A stretch of 64,000 bases of DNA from Acidobacteriota bacterium (lineage in GTDB: Bacteria > Acidobacteriota > Blastocatellia > UBA7656): assembly GCA_016201275.1 (NCBI GenBank), contig JACQDB010000048.1:22941-86940 (forward strand), given 5' to 3'. The notes under the pieces are model-generated. The model had not been told where the DNA came from. It saw nothing but the letters and a program-made list of their open reading frames with translations, and did no database searches. Both the position numbers and the translations under genes were made by a program. Within the stretch, counting starts at the first letter, position 1, and each line of letters opens with the position of its first letter. Positions 8,105 through 16,988 of this stretch are shown here, piece by piece.

Positions 8105-8545
8105 ATGAAGAAAGCCATTTTATTTTTCACCATCGCCTTGACGCTGACCTTGTTGGGCTGCTCGAAAGAGGCCAAGAACAATGAGAACGCTGCACCTTAT
8201 GTGAGCGCAGAGCCGATGAATCAAACGGATGGCTCGACCCTGACGACTTCGACTGCGCCCAATGGCATCAAGAGCGAAGTGCGCTTTTTCCCTATCGGTG
8301 AAGTAGTGCAGGTGTCACGCGCCAGTTGGCCGGATGGCAGACGGGTGGCCACGGTCATCTTCCGCGACGGGCGCAGCGTGGATTTGCAAGACCCCGCCGA
8401 TACCGAACAAGTTATCACCGCGTCAAACGAAGCCATCGCCGCACTGGCGCTCAAGGTGATGGGAACGACAGGCGCACCCATAAAAACCCTTGAGGCGAAA
8501 CCCGCAGGCGGACAAAAAGGCGCTACAACAAAAGACAAAAAGTAG
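8105..8545 (+). CDS. Small predicted lipoprotein, function unknown
   Basis: The start at 8105 follows an AGAGGAA ribosome-binding site and yields a 146-residue product with a typical lipoprotein signal (MKKAILFF... ending LTLLGC). The mature protein has a short polar tether, then a compact beta-containing region (about residues 55-120: SEVRFFPIGEVVQVSRASWP and GRRVATVIFRDGRSVDL) and a Gly/Lys-rich tail. I do not recognise the family. It follows the LolA-like gene by 90 bases on the same strand and may be part of the same transcript. Confidence 0.75.
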   Translation: MKKAILFFTIALTLTLLGCSKEAKNNENAAPYVSAEPMNQTDGSTLTTSTAPNGIKSEVRFFPIGEVVQVSRASWPDGRRVATVIFRDGRSVDLQDPADTEQVITASNEAIAALALKVMGTTGAPIKTLEAKPAGGQKGATTKDKK

Positions 8546-8684
8546 CGGTGTAGAGGGGTAAGGGAGTAGAGCAAGAAACGAACGGGAGCAAAGTTGGTGA
8601 CCGATTGAAGCCTTGCCTATTGGTAAAGAAGGCCTTCATCAACCACGTTTCATTGGCTATCGCTGGCTGGCCACCTTTGACGAG

Positions 8685-8813
8685 CTAGAGCGGTTTTCAT
8701 AGGGGTGTACGGAACCCCCTATCGTTGAGCAGCGGTCTTCGACCGCGCGCCGGTCAGAGACCGCCGCCCAACGGGTTTGAGGTTTCCGTAATCTCAAACA
8801 AAAACCGCTCTAG
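8685..8813. repeat. Palindromic element family A, copy 1 (about 129 bp)
   Basis: The ends form a perfect 13-bp inverted repeat, CTAGAGCGGTTTT / AAAACCGCTCTAG. The interior has a REP-like core (GTTGAGCAGCGGTC facing GGTCAGAGACCGCC). The other copies are at 16989-17117 and 39310-39437; both of those are inverted relative to this one. Confidence 0.85.
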
Positions 8814-8984
8814 TGTAGTGATTGGGAGATAACCCGCCCCTTCTCGTTTCAGCCTAAGCTGTTGGTCACGGTCTTCAACATCTGCCTGCAAGCAAAGTAA
8901 AGCCAGCACTCTTTCAGACTTGATGAGCAAACAGGTTTTTCTTACAGGTGATCGCGATTAATTTTGTACGAATATTTGGTAACT

Positions 8985-9084
8985 AGAGGGTGTCGCAAAA
9001 TTCCAGCAACAGTCCATATGCTGTGGATAGTCAAACCATCGAACACAATATCTGGGCAGAGCATCCATTTCTGCGACACCCTCT
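8985..9084. repeat. Palindromic element family B, copy 1 (100 bp)
   Basis: The ends are a perfect inverted repeat, AGAGGGTGTCGCA / TGCGACACCCTCT. The interior carries CACAATATCTGGGCAGA, shared with copies at 16870, 35858, 39436, 48750 and 54977. It has no coding capacity beyond chance frames. Confidence 0.85.
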
Positions 9085-9119
9085 GGCTACACCCCTAGAG
9101 TCAAGTTTCGTGGCACCTC

Positions 9120-10526
9120 TTATTCCCCTACTCCCTTACTCCCTTTGGCGCGGCGGAAGAGGCGATACTCCCAGGCGTCGAGCGATAAAGCGGGTAAGCC
9201 GGTGGCGTGCGATTTTCTTTTACCATCGGTTGCAATCTCCGGAGTGATCTCCTCGAAGGCCGCGCCGTTTCCGACTTCCAGCAATCCGGTGAAAGGACGG
9301 TTCGATAAATTTATCGCTACTAGAATTTCTTCCATATCGCTCTGCCGCAAATAGGTGACAACCCGCGTTTCATCCGAATTGCGTAGCCATTCGGTCGCGC
9401 CTTGGCGTAGCGCCGGATGAGCGCCGCGCAGCGCAATGAAGTGTTTATAGAAGCGCGGGAATTCCGGGCGACGCTCGGCTATCGGCCAGAATATCGGCAA
9501 GCGTTCAAACAAGGCAGGCGCGCCCGATTCCGTGGTGTCGCCCACTTCCATGCCGTTATAAAGCAACGGTACGCCATCCATCGTCAACACCAAAGCCGAA
9601 GCCGCAAGCGCGGCGGCGCGGCCAAATTCGACAATGGCGCGACGCTCGTCGTGGTTATCGGAAAAGCGCATACGCAAAGCATGTTGCGGATAACGCGCTC
9701 GTTCTTCCTGCCAGTTGTCACGCAAAAAAGCGGCGGACTTTTTGCCGGTTATCACGTCTTCGAGAGCGTGCAATCCAGGCCAGGCATAATCCATATCGAA
9801 GGCTTTGACCAAATGTTCCGGCGCAGACGATTCAGCGATCATGAGGATGTCCGGGTTAATTTTCTCAAGCTCGGTGCGCGCCTTCTCCCAAAAGTCCGTA
9901 GGCACTAGCCATGCAACATCGCAACGAAAACCGTCGAGCTTGAATTCGCTGATCCAGTATTTCAACATCTCCATCATATACTGGCGCACTTTCGGGTTGT
10001 CGTAATTCAATGCGGCAACGTCCGTCCAATCATACGGCGAGAGAATTTTGCCGCTGGCATCGCGCTTGTAAAAATCCGGCGTCTTCATCAACACGCTGTC
10101 CCAAGCGGTGTGATTGGCAACGATGTCAATGATGATTTTCATGCCGCGCTTGTGAGTTTCGTTGACCAGACGTTGGAAATCTTCTTTGCTGCCGTAATCA
10201 GGATTGATGGCGTAGTAATCTTTCACGGCGTAAGGGCTGCCAATAGTTCCCTTCTTCTTTTCGATACCTGACGGATGAATAGGCATCAGCCACAACACTG
10301 TGACGCCGAGGTTTTTCAAATCATCGAGCTTGGCGGTGATGCCGTTAAAATTTCCTTGCGGCGAAAAATTGCGCGTGAAGATTTCGTAGATGACGGCATC
10401 CTTAACCCACTCGCGACTTTGCCGCGCCGACTCTTTTGAAAAATCGCGCTGCGCCATCGTCGCATTGCAGCAGGCGACAAACAAAAAAATCGTACAGACA
10501 AATTTGCGACCAGTTATATGAAGCAT
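9120..10526 (-). CDS. Alpha-amylase family (GH13) enzyme, secreted
   Basis: A GH13 TIM-barrel glycosidase. ATG at 10526 is preferred because it gives a signal peptide (FVCTIFLFVACCNATMA); the upstream option is a TTG. The catalytic set is complete: nucleophile Asp in GFRCDVAW (region II), acid/base Glu in MIAES (region III), and the stabilising Asp in FSDNHD (region IV). Region I is DIVANHT. It has about 468 residues, with a small C-terminal beta domain (VTYLRQSDMEEILVAINLSN). It hydrolyses or transfers alpha-glucosidic bonds, but the exact substrate is unclear. It lies downstream of the sugar permease on the same strand, separated by a nested-palindrome spacer, and near two other GH13 genes. 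Confidence 0.9.
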   Translation of the reverse strand: MLHITGRKFVCTIFLFVACCNATMAQRDFSKESARQSREWVKDAVIYEIFTRNFSPQGNFNGITAKLDDLKNLGVTVLWLMPIHPSGIEKKKGTIGSPYAVKDYYAINPDYGSKEDFQRLVNETHKRGMKIIIDIVANHTAWDSVLMKTPDFYKRDASGKILSPYDWTDVAALNYDNPKVRQYMMEMLKYWISEFKLDGFRCDVAWLVPTDFWEKARTELEKINPDILMIAESSAPEHLVKAFDMDYAWPGLHALEDVITGKKSAAFLRDNWQEERARYPQHALRMRFSDNHDERRAIVEFGRAAALAASALVLTMDGVPLLYNGMEVGDTTESGAPALFERLPIFWPIAERRPEFPRFYKHFIALRGAHPALRQGATEWLRNSDETRVVTYLRQSDMEEILVAINLSNRPFTGLLEVGNGAAFEEITPEIATDGKRKSHATGLPALSLDAWEYRLFRRAKGSKGVGE

Positions 10527-10578
10527 CACCGACACCGTAAAATTAAAGTTGAAGTGGATTGCACTGCAATAAACATAT

Positions 10579-10833
10579 CGTCTCAATCATTCGAGGAGTT
10601 TGGAGTACCTCGCAACAGGGCGGAAGCTTCCGCCATCGTGATCTTCCGCCTGAAGGCGGTACTCCAAACCTTCTCTAAGGATGGTGGATGAAATCAAGTG
10701 CAAGTTCAGAGGTACGCCTTTAGGCGTGAAGCGTCTGCGTCAACTCACGCCTAAAGGCGTAACTCTGAACCTCAAGAATTGCGTCTTATTTCATCCACCA
10801 TCCTAACTTTCTCGTCCCCGAATGATTGAGACG
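10579..10833. repeat. Nested palindromes filling the spacer between permease and GH13 genes
   Basis: The outermost arms CGTCTCAATCATTCG (10579-10593) and CGAATGATTGAGACG (10819-10833) are exact inverted copies. Inside are two separate inverted repeats: one bounded by TTTGGAGTACC / GGTACTCCAAACC (about 10600-10670), and one bounded by AAGGATGGTGGATGAAAT and its complement (about 10677-10805). The latter has an inner ACGCCTTTAGGCGT / ACGCCTAAAGGCGT pair. This looks like successive insertion of small elements into one another. Confidence 0.75.
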
Positions 10834-10845
10834 ATGCCAATAAAC

Positions 10846-12246
10846 CTATGGCTCATCAATCAGCCCTGTACCGGGAACCGGCTGCACCGAGCCTTGCACG
10901 GTAAACGGTTCCTGCGCGTCGGCTTGAATGACGGCAGCTTCCGGCACGTTTTTATCCGCCACATCTCGTACCCCTGCAACCAGCAACGCGGCGACTAACA
11001 TACTCGCGCCACCCAGCATCACTACGTAAAGCGGATTGTTGCCGAAGACGTGCTTGACTAGCGGTTGAAAGGTCAGCGAGGCGATGATTTCGGGAATGAC
11101 GATGAAGAAATTGAAGATGCCCATGTACACTCCCATGCGCGCCGCTGGTAAAGCGCCAGACAAAATCGCGTAAGGCATGGAAAGAATCGAAGCCCAAGCA
11201 ATGCCTACGCCAACCATCGTCAACAGCAACATCCATTGATCGTGAATGAAGTAAGTCGAAAGCAAACCCACACCACCGCAGACGAGCGAGAAGGCATGAA
11301 CGGCTTTGCGACTGGTCGCCTCTGCAAGTTTCGGCAGACCGAAGGCGACGACAAAACAGACAATCGAATACACCATAAAACAGATGCCGCCCCATTCACT
11401 GCCTCTGTCAAAAAGCTGAGACTCTTTACTCGGCGCGCCAAAAACATGATAAGAGGTGGTCAAGCCGAAAAACATCCACATACAAAACAGCCCTAACCAG
11501 GTGAAGATTTGCACCAAGGCGAGTTGCTTCATGGTCTTGGGCATCTCTTTAATCGCCGAAACGATTTCGTTCACACCTGCGCTGAGGCCGCGATGCTCTT
11601 TCTTCAGACGCTCGAATTCTTCGAGGTTTTCCGGCGGGTACTCTTTCGAGGTAAAGACGGTCCACAGCACCGCCAAAAGAAAAGCCGCCGCGCCGATTTT
11701 AAACGAGTATTGCACGGTCAACGGAATGCCGCTTGCCGTGGTGCCGGTCACGCCTGCCTTCCTGAACAGATAAGGCAGCGCATTGGCCAGTGACGCGCCA
11801 ATGCCTATGAAAAAACTCTGCATCACAAAGCCTACGGTGCGTTGTTCGATGTTGAGTTTATCGGCAACGAAAGCGCGAAAAGGTTCCATGCTGATATTGA
11901 TGCTGGCATCCAAAATCCATAACAGACTCGCAGCGACCCATAACAGAGGCGAATCGGGCATGAAAAAAAGTGCGATGCTGGACAAAATCGCGCCGGTTAA
12001 AAAATACGGGCGACGCCGACCCAAACGATTCCAGGTTCTATCGCTCATCGAGCCAATAAGCGGTTGCACCAGCAATCCAGTCATGGGACCCGCCAGCCAG
12101 AGAAGCGGGATTTTATCTGCATCAGCGCCGAGCTTGGTATAGATGGCGCTCATATTTGCAAGCTGCAAGCCCCAGCCAAATTGTATGCCTAAAAAGCCGA
12201 AACTCATGTTCCAAATTTGCCAGAAACTTAAACGCGGTTTTTCCAT
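10846..12246 (-). CDS. MFS sugar transporter of the SLC45/GPH type
   Basis: A 466-residue protein with 12 predicted membrane helices. The start at 12246 ([18 protein letters not shown]) is supported by AAGGA about 9 bases upstream. The segment [25 protein letters not shown] contains the D-R..G-RRRPY loop between helices 2 and 3 that marks the SLC45/GPH branch, whose members import sucrose, maltose or related sugars with protons. Helix 1 carries [21 protein letters not shown], also typical. A soluble loop sits between helices 6 and 7 (about residues 200-230). Its place between GH13 genes suggests import of malto-oligosaccharides across the inner membrane. This is inference from context. Confidence 0.88.
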   Translation of the reverse strand: MEKPRLSFWQIWNMSFGFLGIQFGWGLQLANMSAIYTKLGADADKIPLLWLAGPMTGLLVQPLIGSMSDRTWNRLGRRRPYFLTGAILSSIALFFMPDSPLLWVAASLLWILDASINISMEPFRAFVADKLNIEQRTVGFVMQSFFIGIGASLANALPYLFRKAGVTGTTASGIPLTVQYSFKIGAAAFLLAVLWTVFTSKEYPPENLEEFERLKKEHRGLSAGVNEIVSAIKEMPKTMKQLALVQIFTWLGLFCMWMFFGLTTSYHVFGAPSKESQLFDRGSEWGGICFMVYSIVCFVVAFGLPKLAEATSRKAVHAFSLVCGGVGLLSTYFIHDQWMLLLTMVGVGIAWASILSMPYAILSGALPAARMGVYMGIFNFFIVIPEIIASLTFQPLVKHVFGNNPLYVVMLGGASMLVAALLVAGVRDVADKNVPEAAVIQADAQEPFTVQGSVQPVPGTGLIDEP

Positions 12247-12448
12247 TCGCCCATTCCTTTTTGGTTGAACCACGAAGGACACCAAGAGCACAAAGCATAT
12301 TCGTAACTGGTTATTTGTTACTGGTTACTGGTTGTGGCTACGCAAACAAGTAACAAATAGCCGAATCAGGTTGGTGGTAATCAGTTACGCATATTCTTTT
12401 TTATTTTCCTCGTGTCCTTCGTGATCTTCGTGGTAAAAATTTTTCCGT

Positions 12449-13174
12449 CTAACGCGAGTACAAGTTAAGGTCTTCGACGACGACATTGCGATCCAGCGAC
12501 AGGACAAACAACAAAGCGCGCGCCAGATTCGCTACGTGAATGAAGCCGTCACGCGGCGCGTCTTCCCGTCGCGTATGTTCCACATCAACCAGGCCGGGGC
12601 AGAAATTGAAGACGCGAATATTAGCGCCGGTCTTGCGTAGATGATCGCGCAGGGATTCGGCAAACCCCAGCAGTCCGAATTTCGAGGCGCAATACGACGG
12701 CACATCTGCGTAACCGTGTTTACCGGCCTGCGAAGCGACATTGATGATGTCACCGAAATCGTGCGCCGTCATGCTCGGCAGCACCGCGCGCACCAGTCGC
12801 ATAGCACCGCGCAGATTGGTATCCATCACCGTGTCCCAGCCTGCTTCGGTGATCGCGTGAACCTCTTCAGGCACCGCCAAACCGGAGTTGTTGATGAGCA
12901 AATCCACGGCGCTCCAACGCCCAAGGGTGTAGTGGACTAGGGCTTCAACCTGATCGAAGTCGCGAATGTCGAAGGCGTAAGGAAAGACCCGCTCATAGCC
13001 TAAGTTGGTGTTAATATCATCAGCCGTTTGGTGCAACACATCTTTCCGGCGCGAAGCAATCACCACGGTCGTCCCGGCTTTCGCTAAAGCTTCGGTGAAA
13101 GCGCGACCAATGCCGGTGCCGCCACCTGTGACGATAGCAACTTGTTGTGCAAGTGTTTTAGTTTTGAATTGCAT
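12449..13174 (-). CDS. Short-chain dehydrogenase/reductase (SDR)
   Basis: A 241-residue classical SDR. TGGGTGIG near residue 16 is the NAD(P)-binding glycine motif, INNSG near residue 94 is the NNAG-type motif, and the catalytic set is Ser in NVASQAG plus YCASK. ASRRKD after the second strand, with Arg residues at the cofactor 2'-phosphate position, favours NADP. The substrate cannot be assigned from sequence. It sits between the sugar permease and the RAYT gene, both on the same strand, with about 200 bases to each, so co-transcription is uncertain. Confidence 0.88.
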   Translation of the reverse strand: MQFKTKTLAQQVAIVTGGGTGIGRAFTEALAKAGTTVVIASRRKDVLHQTADDINTNLGYERVFPYAFDIRDFDQVEALVHYTLGRWSAVDLLINNSGLAVPEEVHAITEAGWDTVMDTNLRGAMRLVRAVLPSMTAHDFGDIINVASQAGKHGYADVPSYCASKFGLLGFAESLRDHLRKTGANIRVFNFCPGLVDVEHTRREDAPRDGFIHVANLARALLFVLSLDRNVVVEDLNLYSR

Positions 13175-13222
13175 TCGTGTGAACTCTATATCCTGTATCT
13201 TATGTTTTGAATGCGTTTTGAA

Positions 13223-13441
13223 CCGGCGGTCGGAGACCGCCTCTCAACCGGAAATATTTTTTTCTCCCACGTTGAGAGGCGGTCTCCGACCGCCGCGCAT
13301 TCAATCTCTCTCTCTCCACGTTGAGAGGCGGTCTCCGACCGCCGCGCATTCAATCTCTCTCTCTCCACGTTGAGAGGCGGTCTCCGACCGCCGCGCATTC
13401 AATCTCTCTCTCCACGTTGAGAGGCGGTCTCCGACCGCCGC
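13223..13441. repeat. REP array beside the RAYT gene: one inverted and four tandem hairpin units
   Basis: Four tandem units begin GTTGAGAGGCGGTCTCCGAC at 13271, 13320, 13369 and 13416 (periods 49, 49, 47). Each contains the palindrome GGCGGTC-TCC-GACCGCC followed by a CT-rich linker. A fifth unit at 13223-13252 is in the opposite orientation. Linkers are nearly identical, unlike CRISPR spacers. Confidence 0.9.
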
Positions 13442-13444
13442 GCA

Positions 13445-14008
13445 TCAAACTTCCGGGCACTCTTTCCAATACGCTTGCCAATCAATTTCTATCGGTACGC
13501 TTCCAGGTTCATGCGGAAAATAGGCGCGATAGCTTGACCATTTCCACTCAGCAGGATGATTGCATAATCCGGCGCGTACAGGATTATTGTGTATATACTG
13601 AAGTTTTTGCTGCACAAACTTCAAACTCCAAAGTTCAACCGGAAAAAACTCTTTCAACCACATCGCGTATTGATGAGAGCGTTTTTGTGGATTTTCCAAC
13701 TTCAGTTTTGCGAGAGATTTTTCATGCCCTTCTACCCGCAACCACTCAATAATGTCATGAGCCGATACTCCTTTAATCTGTTTCATCACAGTGCCTATAT
13801 TGTGTGCCAAGGGATTCACAATGATATGCAAATGGTCAGGCATAATTACATAGCCAATTAGCTTAAACGGGTATTTCTCTCTTGCTCCTGCAATGGCATC
13901 AATCAAAAATTGACAGGTCTTGTCGCGACGAAAAACCTGTACGCGCTTGTGCGTGACAATGGTGGCGTAATGAAACAGATTTGGTTTTTGTGATTTCACA
14001 AATTTCAT
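13445..14008 (-). CDS. REP-associated tyrosine transposase (RAYT, Y1/HUH family)
   Basis: This 187-residue protein carries the single-strand transposase signature of the IS200-like Transposase_17 family. PDHLHIIV supplies the HUH-type metal-binding histidines, and FVQQKLQYIHNNPVRAGL contains the conserved C-terminal helix of RAYTs with the candidate catalytic Tyr (QYIHNNPVRAG). KWSSYRAY near the end is also family-typical. RAYTs nick and join REP hairpins and are thought to have spread them, but are not flanked by ordinary insertion-sequence ends. Here REP units lie on both sides (13223-13441 and 14029-14123). The ones downstream start within a few bases of the stop codon. The same hairpin core recurs at several other places in the window, making this the likely mobilising enzyme. 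Confidence 0.92.
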   Translation of the reverse strand: MKFVKSQKPNLFHYATIVTHKRVQVFRRDKTCQFLIDAIAGAREKYPFKLIGYVIMPDHLHIIVNPLAHNIGTVMKQIKGVSAHDIIEWLRVEGHEKSLAKLKLENPQKRSHQYAMWLKEFFPVELWSLKFVQQKLQYIHNNPVRAGLCNHPAEWKWSSYRAYFPHEPGSVPIEIDWQAYWKECPEV

Positions 14009-14028
14009 CGTTCGCTACCACATCACGG

Positions 14029-14123
14029 CGGTCAGAGACCGCCTCTCAACGGGCAATATTGTTTTTTTGCATCATGTTTCTTACACAATCCCGGCGGTCG
14101 GAGACCGCCTCTCAACGGGCAAT
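14029..14123. repeat. Two REP hairpin units upstream of the RAYT gene
   Basis: CGGCGGTCAGAGACCGCC (from about 14029) and CGGCGGTCGGAGACCGCC (from about 14091) are each followed by TCTCAACGGGCAATATT. They are inverted relative to the four-unit array on the other side of the transposase gene. Confidence 0.85.
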
Positions 14124-14202
14124 ATTATTTTAAAATTATCCCTCATAAGATTGAAATAAGCAGAGTCCGTAGCTTGCGCCCTGCTGTCTGATTGCCAACC
14201 TT

Positions 14203-16083
14203 TCACTGTAAAATACTGGCTGAACGCGCTGGCAAACTCACCTTGATCTTGCCGCCTTCAACGCGAACCTCGCCGCTTACGCCTAATCTGTCAATCAAGG
14301 TTTTGCCGTCGGCAAGCTTTAAAGGCGTTACATCAATCTCGATCTGCGAAGCTTTCTTCGCGTTATTGAAAACCACTACGACAGCGCCTTGGTCGCCCAC
14401 ACGGGCGAATGAATAATCGTCATCACTGAAACCCAGGGTCACGAGTTTGCCTCTACGCAAAGGCTCTAGCTCGTGGCGCAATTTCACCACGCGACGCAAA
14501 TGATTGAACACCTCGCGCTCATCCGCCGTGCGACCTTCTTCGCTGAAAGCGTTATGCTCATCACCGGCAAAACCGCCGGGAAAATCGCGGCGATTATCAG
14601 GGTCATTGCCGCCTCGCATAGCGATTTCGTCGCCGTAATAAAGCAGCGGCACACCTCGCGTGGTCAGCAAAAAAGTCTGCGCCAACTTCAAGCCTTCTTT
14701 GGTCGCCCCCGGCTCATTCATAAAGCGCAACATATCGTGCAGCCCTAGAAACGGCACTAGCAAATCGGCATTCGGATAAAGAAAATCGTGCGACAGCATT
14801 TGCGGAATCGCCTTGATAGATTTGCCTTCGGCAAACGCTGAACGAATGGCGTAAAACAGCGCAAAATCAAATTCCGTGTCTATCTTTGAATCAATGCCAT
14901 CAAAACGCTTCACGCCGCCTTGAAAAAAAGCCACCTGCGCGGGGTCGCCATCATATGTTTCGCCTACGACATTGACCTTCGGATATTGCTTCTTGATCGC
15001 CGTCATCCAATCGCGCCAAAAATCACGCGGCACGTAAGGCAAAGTGTCTTGGCGCACCGCGTCGAGTCCGGTCACGCCTATCCACCAAAGGGTGTTTTGA
15101 ATCAAGTAACGCCGCGCCTCGACATCGTTTTGATTCATATCCGGCAAGATGTTTATGAACCAACCGTCCAACACCGGCTTCAAAACTTCCGGCGGCGCGT
15201 ACTTATCTTTCAACAACCAAGTCTGCCAAGTCTCGTTGATATGACTCGCTTCTGTGCCGTTGTACCAAGTTGGCGTCGGCATATCTTTCACCCAAGGATG
15301 GTAAGGACCCGTGTGATTCGCCACTTGATCTTGAATAATTTTAATGCCCATAGCGTGAGCGCGATCCACCAATTCTTTGAGCGTCGCCAAATCGCCGAAA
15401 TGTTCTTCGACGCCGTAAAAATCAATTGCGCCATAACCGTGATAATCGGTAATCGGTTTGCCTTCGGGCATCTCTTTGAAATTCAAGCCGTCGTTGTTGT
15501 CGTACCAAGGGTTCAACCACAAAGCAGTGACGCCCAAATCTTTCAAGTAAGGCAGACGATTGATAATGCCGCGCAAGTCGCCGCCGTGATAGGAACGCGG
15601 CTTGGCGCGATCAAGCAAGCCTTTTGATTTCACCGGGTCATCATTCGACGTATCGCCGTTGGCAAAGCGATCCGGCATGATTAAATAGATCACGTCGTCT
15701 TTGCTGATGCCTTGAAAGCGGCTACTGGAGCCAGTTTCAGGGAGTACCTCAAATTTCGCTGTCGTCGTTCCGCTCGGCGTCGTCACTTGCAAAGAGCGCA
15801 CTCCGGGTTTTGCCGTCGCCGCAATAATCACATCCGCCCATAAATATGTGCCGTTGGCGTTGACCTTTATTGCGCCCGTCAAACGCAAGCCCGCGCCTGT
15901 GACGGAGACTTTCGCGCCTTGCAGATTTTTGCCGCGCAGCATCAAGCGCACGGGGTTGATGGTGTGTTTCGCCCACCAACTCGGCGGCTCGACTTTGCTG
16001 ACTTCGGGTGCTTGCGCCAGCGCCTTGGCACTGATGAAAAACAGCATGGCAAACAGCAGTGTTGTGGTTTTCAGTTTGTTCAT
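14203..16083 (-). CDS. Cyclomaltodextrinase/SusA-like GH13 enzyme, paralogue 1
   Basis: ATG at 16083 gives a signal peptide (TTTLLFAMLFFISAKALAQ); the frame also allows a TTG at 16095. Residues about 25-120 form the beta-sandwich cyclomaltodextrinase N-domain (VEPPSWWAKHTINPVRLMLR). The GH13 barrel follows from IYLIMPDRFANGD, with catalytic Asp in AVRQDTLPYV and acid/base Glu in VVGETYDG. The third catalytic Asp is in FLGLHDMLRF, where most relatives, including the paralogue at 19645, have Asn before His. The C-terminal beta domain ends the protein. By family it cuts cyclodextrins, pullulan or malto-oligosaccharides in the periplasm. It shares its architecture with the protein at 19645-21558, so the two arose by duplication. 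Confidence 0.9.
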   Translation of the reverse strand: MNKLKTTTLLFAMLFFISAKALAQAPEVSKVEPPSWWAKHTINPVRLMLRGKNLQGAKVSVTGAGLRLTGAIKVNANGTYLWADVIIAATAKPGVRSLQVTTPSGTTTAKFEVLPETGSSSRFQGISKDDVIYLIMPDRFANGDTSNDDPVKSKGLLDRAKPRSYHGGDLRGIINRLPYLKDLGVTALWLNPWYDNNDGLNFKEMPEGKPITDYHGYGAIDFYGVEEHFGDLATLKELVDRAHAMGIKIIQDQVANHTGPYHPWVKDMPTPTWYNGTEASHINETWQTWLLKDKYAPPEVLKPVLDGWFINILPDMNQNDVEARRYLIQNTLWWIGVTGLDAVRQDTLPYVPRDFWRDWMTAIKKQYPKVNVVGETYDGDPAQVAFFQGGVKRFDGIDSKIDTEFDFALFYAIRSAFAEGKSIKAIPQMLSHDFLYPNADLLVPFLGLHDMLRFMNEPGATKEGLKLAQTFLLTTRGVPLLYYGDEIAMRGGNDPDNRRDFPGGFAGDEHNAFSEEGRTADEREVFNHLRRVVKLRHELEPLRRGKLVTLGFSDDDYSFARVGDQGAVVVVFNNAKKASQIEIDVTPLKLADGKTLIDRLGVSGEVRVEGGKIKVSLPARSASILQ

Positions 16084-16224
16084 AATCGCATTCAAAAACG
16101 GGTCGGGACGGAGAGCAAGAAAAAGTTTGGCGTCCCGCCTTCAGGCGACAGATGCTGCAATTGAAGCCTGCCGCCTGAATCCAAACCGCTCTCCACTTTG
16201 CGCCATTAACCAAGCACGCGGACA

Positions 16225-16353
16225 ATATAGCGGTTTGCAGTCGGTTGCGACCCAATGTCAGTAGCCCGACCGTGAGGGAGGGCTTGGATTCGCACGCAAG
16301 CCCTCCCTCACGGTCGGGCTACTGACACGCACGCAATTGCAAATCGCTATAGT
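16225..16353. repeat. Palindromic element with a perfect 30-bp stem
   Basis: The arms 16257-16286 and 16297-16326 are exact inverted copies (GTCAGTAGCCCGACCGTGAG... and its complement) around a 10-base loop. Outside them are TATAGCGGTTTGCA and TGCAAATCGCTATA, an imperfect outer inverted repeat. The same stem sequence recurs at 45885-46085, and similar outer ends occur at 24220 and 45149. Confidence 0.9.
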
Positions 16354-16389
16354 AAGTCGCCGATCAAAAGCGTTGCATCGAACCGCCCT

Positions 16390-16791
16390 TTACGGCGGCG
16401 ACGGATTCACTCGCACACTCTTTCTGTCATTGGTAAAAAGTTTGCGCGCAAAAGCCGGTTGCGTGCCGAAATTGAGCAACAAGCCCACTTCAATATCGGT
16501 CGCTTTCAAATAATTAATCAATTGCGATTCGTGCGCCGGATGCAGACTTTCGGCAACTTTCAATACCAGAATTACTTTGTCGTTGACGACGATATCCGCC
16601 GCATAATCGCCAACATTTTCGCCATCGTAATACACCTGAATCGGTTGTTGCCGCACGGCGCGCAAACCAATCTTGCCAAGTTCCAGGCATAAGGCGCGCT
16701 CATAAACGCTCTCCAGAAAACCATAGCCGAGCGCGCTATAAACCTTATAAAACGCCGCGATGATTTGTCTGGTCAGTTCCTCTTCTTTCAT
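16390..16791 (-). CDS. GxxExxY protein (PD-(D/E)XK-like fold)
   Basis: A 133-residue protein with the family's naming motif GFLESVYERAL near residue 25. It also has the usual context AAFYKVYSALGYG before the motif, ADIVVNDKVILVLKVAESL in the middle and LLNFGTQP late. The family adopts a nuclease-like PD-(D/E)XK fold: here Glu in the GxxExxY segment and Asp-Val / Leu-Val-Leu-Lys in the core are the candidate active-site residues. The second motif reads VLKVAE where ELK is usual, so an acidic residue may be lost. The biological role is not established. It occurs as an isolated gene between two palindromic repeats. Confidence 0.85.
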   Translation of the reverse strand: MKEEELTRQIIAAFYKVYSALGYGFLESVYERALCLELGKIGLRAVRQQPIQVYYDGENVGDYAADIVVNDKVILVLKVAESLHPAHESQLINYLKATDIEVGLLLNFGTQPAFARKLFTNDRKSVRVNPSPP

Positions 16792-16869
16792 AGACTATCC
16801 GTAAAGCGCGATGCCAGCCGCGAAGCTTCCTGGCCTTCGTTCAAGGAAGCGGCAAGGCAAAAGTAAATA

Positions 16870-16964
16870 GAGCATGTCGCAAAACTCCCGTAACAGCCTA
16901 TAGGTTGTGTATAGTCAAACCATCGCACACAATATCTGGGCAGAACATCCATTTCTGCGACACA
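16870..16964. repeat. Palindromic element family B, copy 2
   Basis: It begins GAGCATGTCGCA and ends TTCTGCGACAC. The interior contains AATATCTGGGCAGAACATCC. It lies 25 bases from family A copy 2. Confidence 0.8.
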
Positions 16965-16988
16965 AAAGACCATCCCAAAGAGCGCGTC

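Larger units (their letters stand above)
8546..9119. other. Gene-free interval with two palindromic elements
   Basis: These 574 bases separate convergent genes. They hold one copy of the 128-bp family (8685-8813) and one of the 100-bp family (8985-9084). I see no coding region, and nothing recognisable in the remainder. Confidence 0.7.

Noticed and set aside
13271..13441. Four regular units resembling a CRISPR array
   Set aside because: The units are palindromic REPs with nearly identical CT-rich linkers rather than unique spacers, and no cas gene is present.
14920..15627. 235-codon plus-strand frame
   Set aside because: It is antisense to GH13 paralogue 1; no domain is recognisable.
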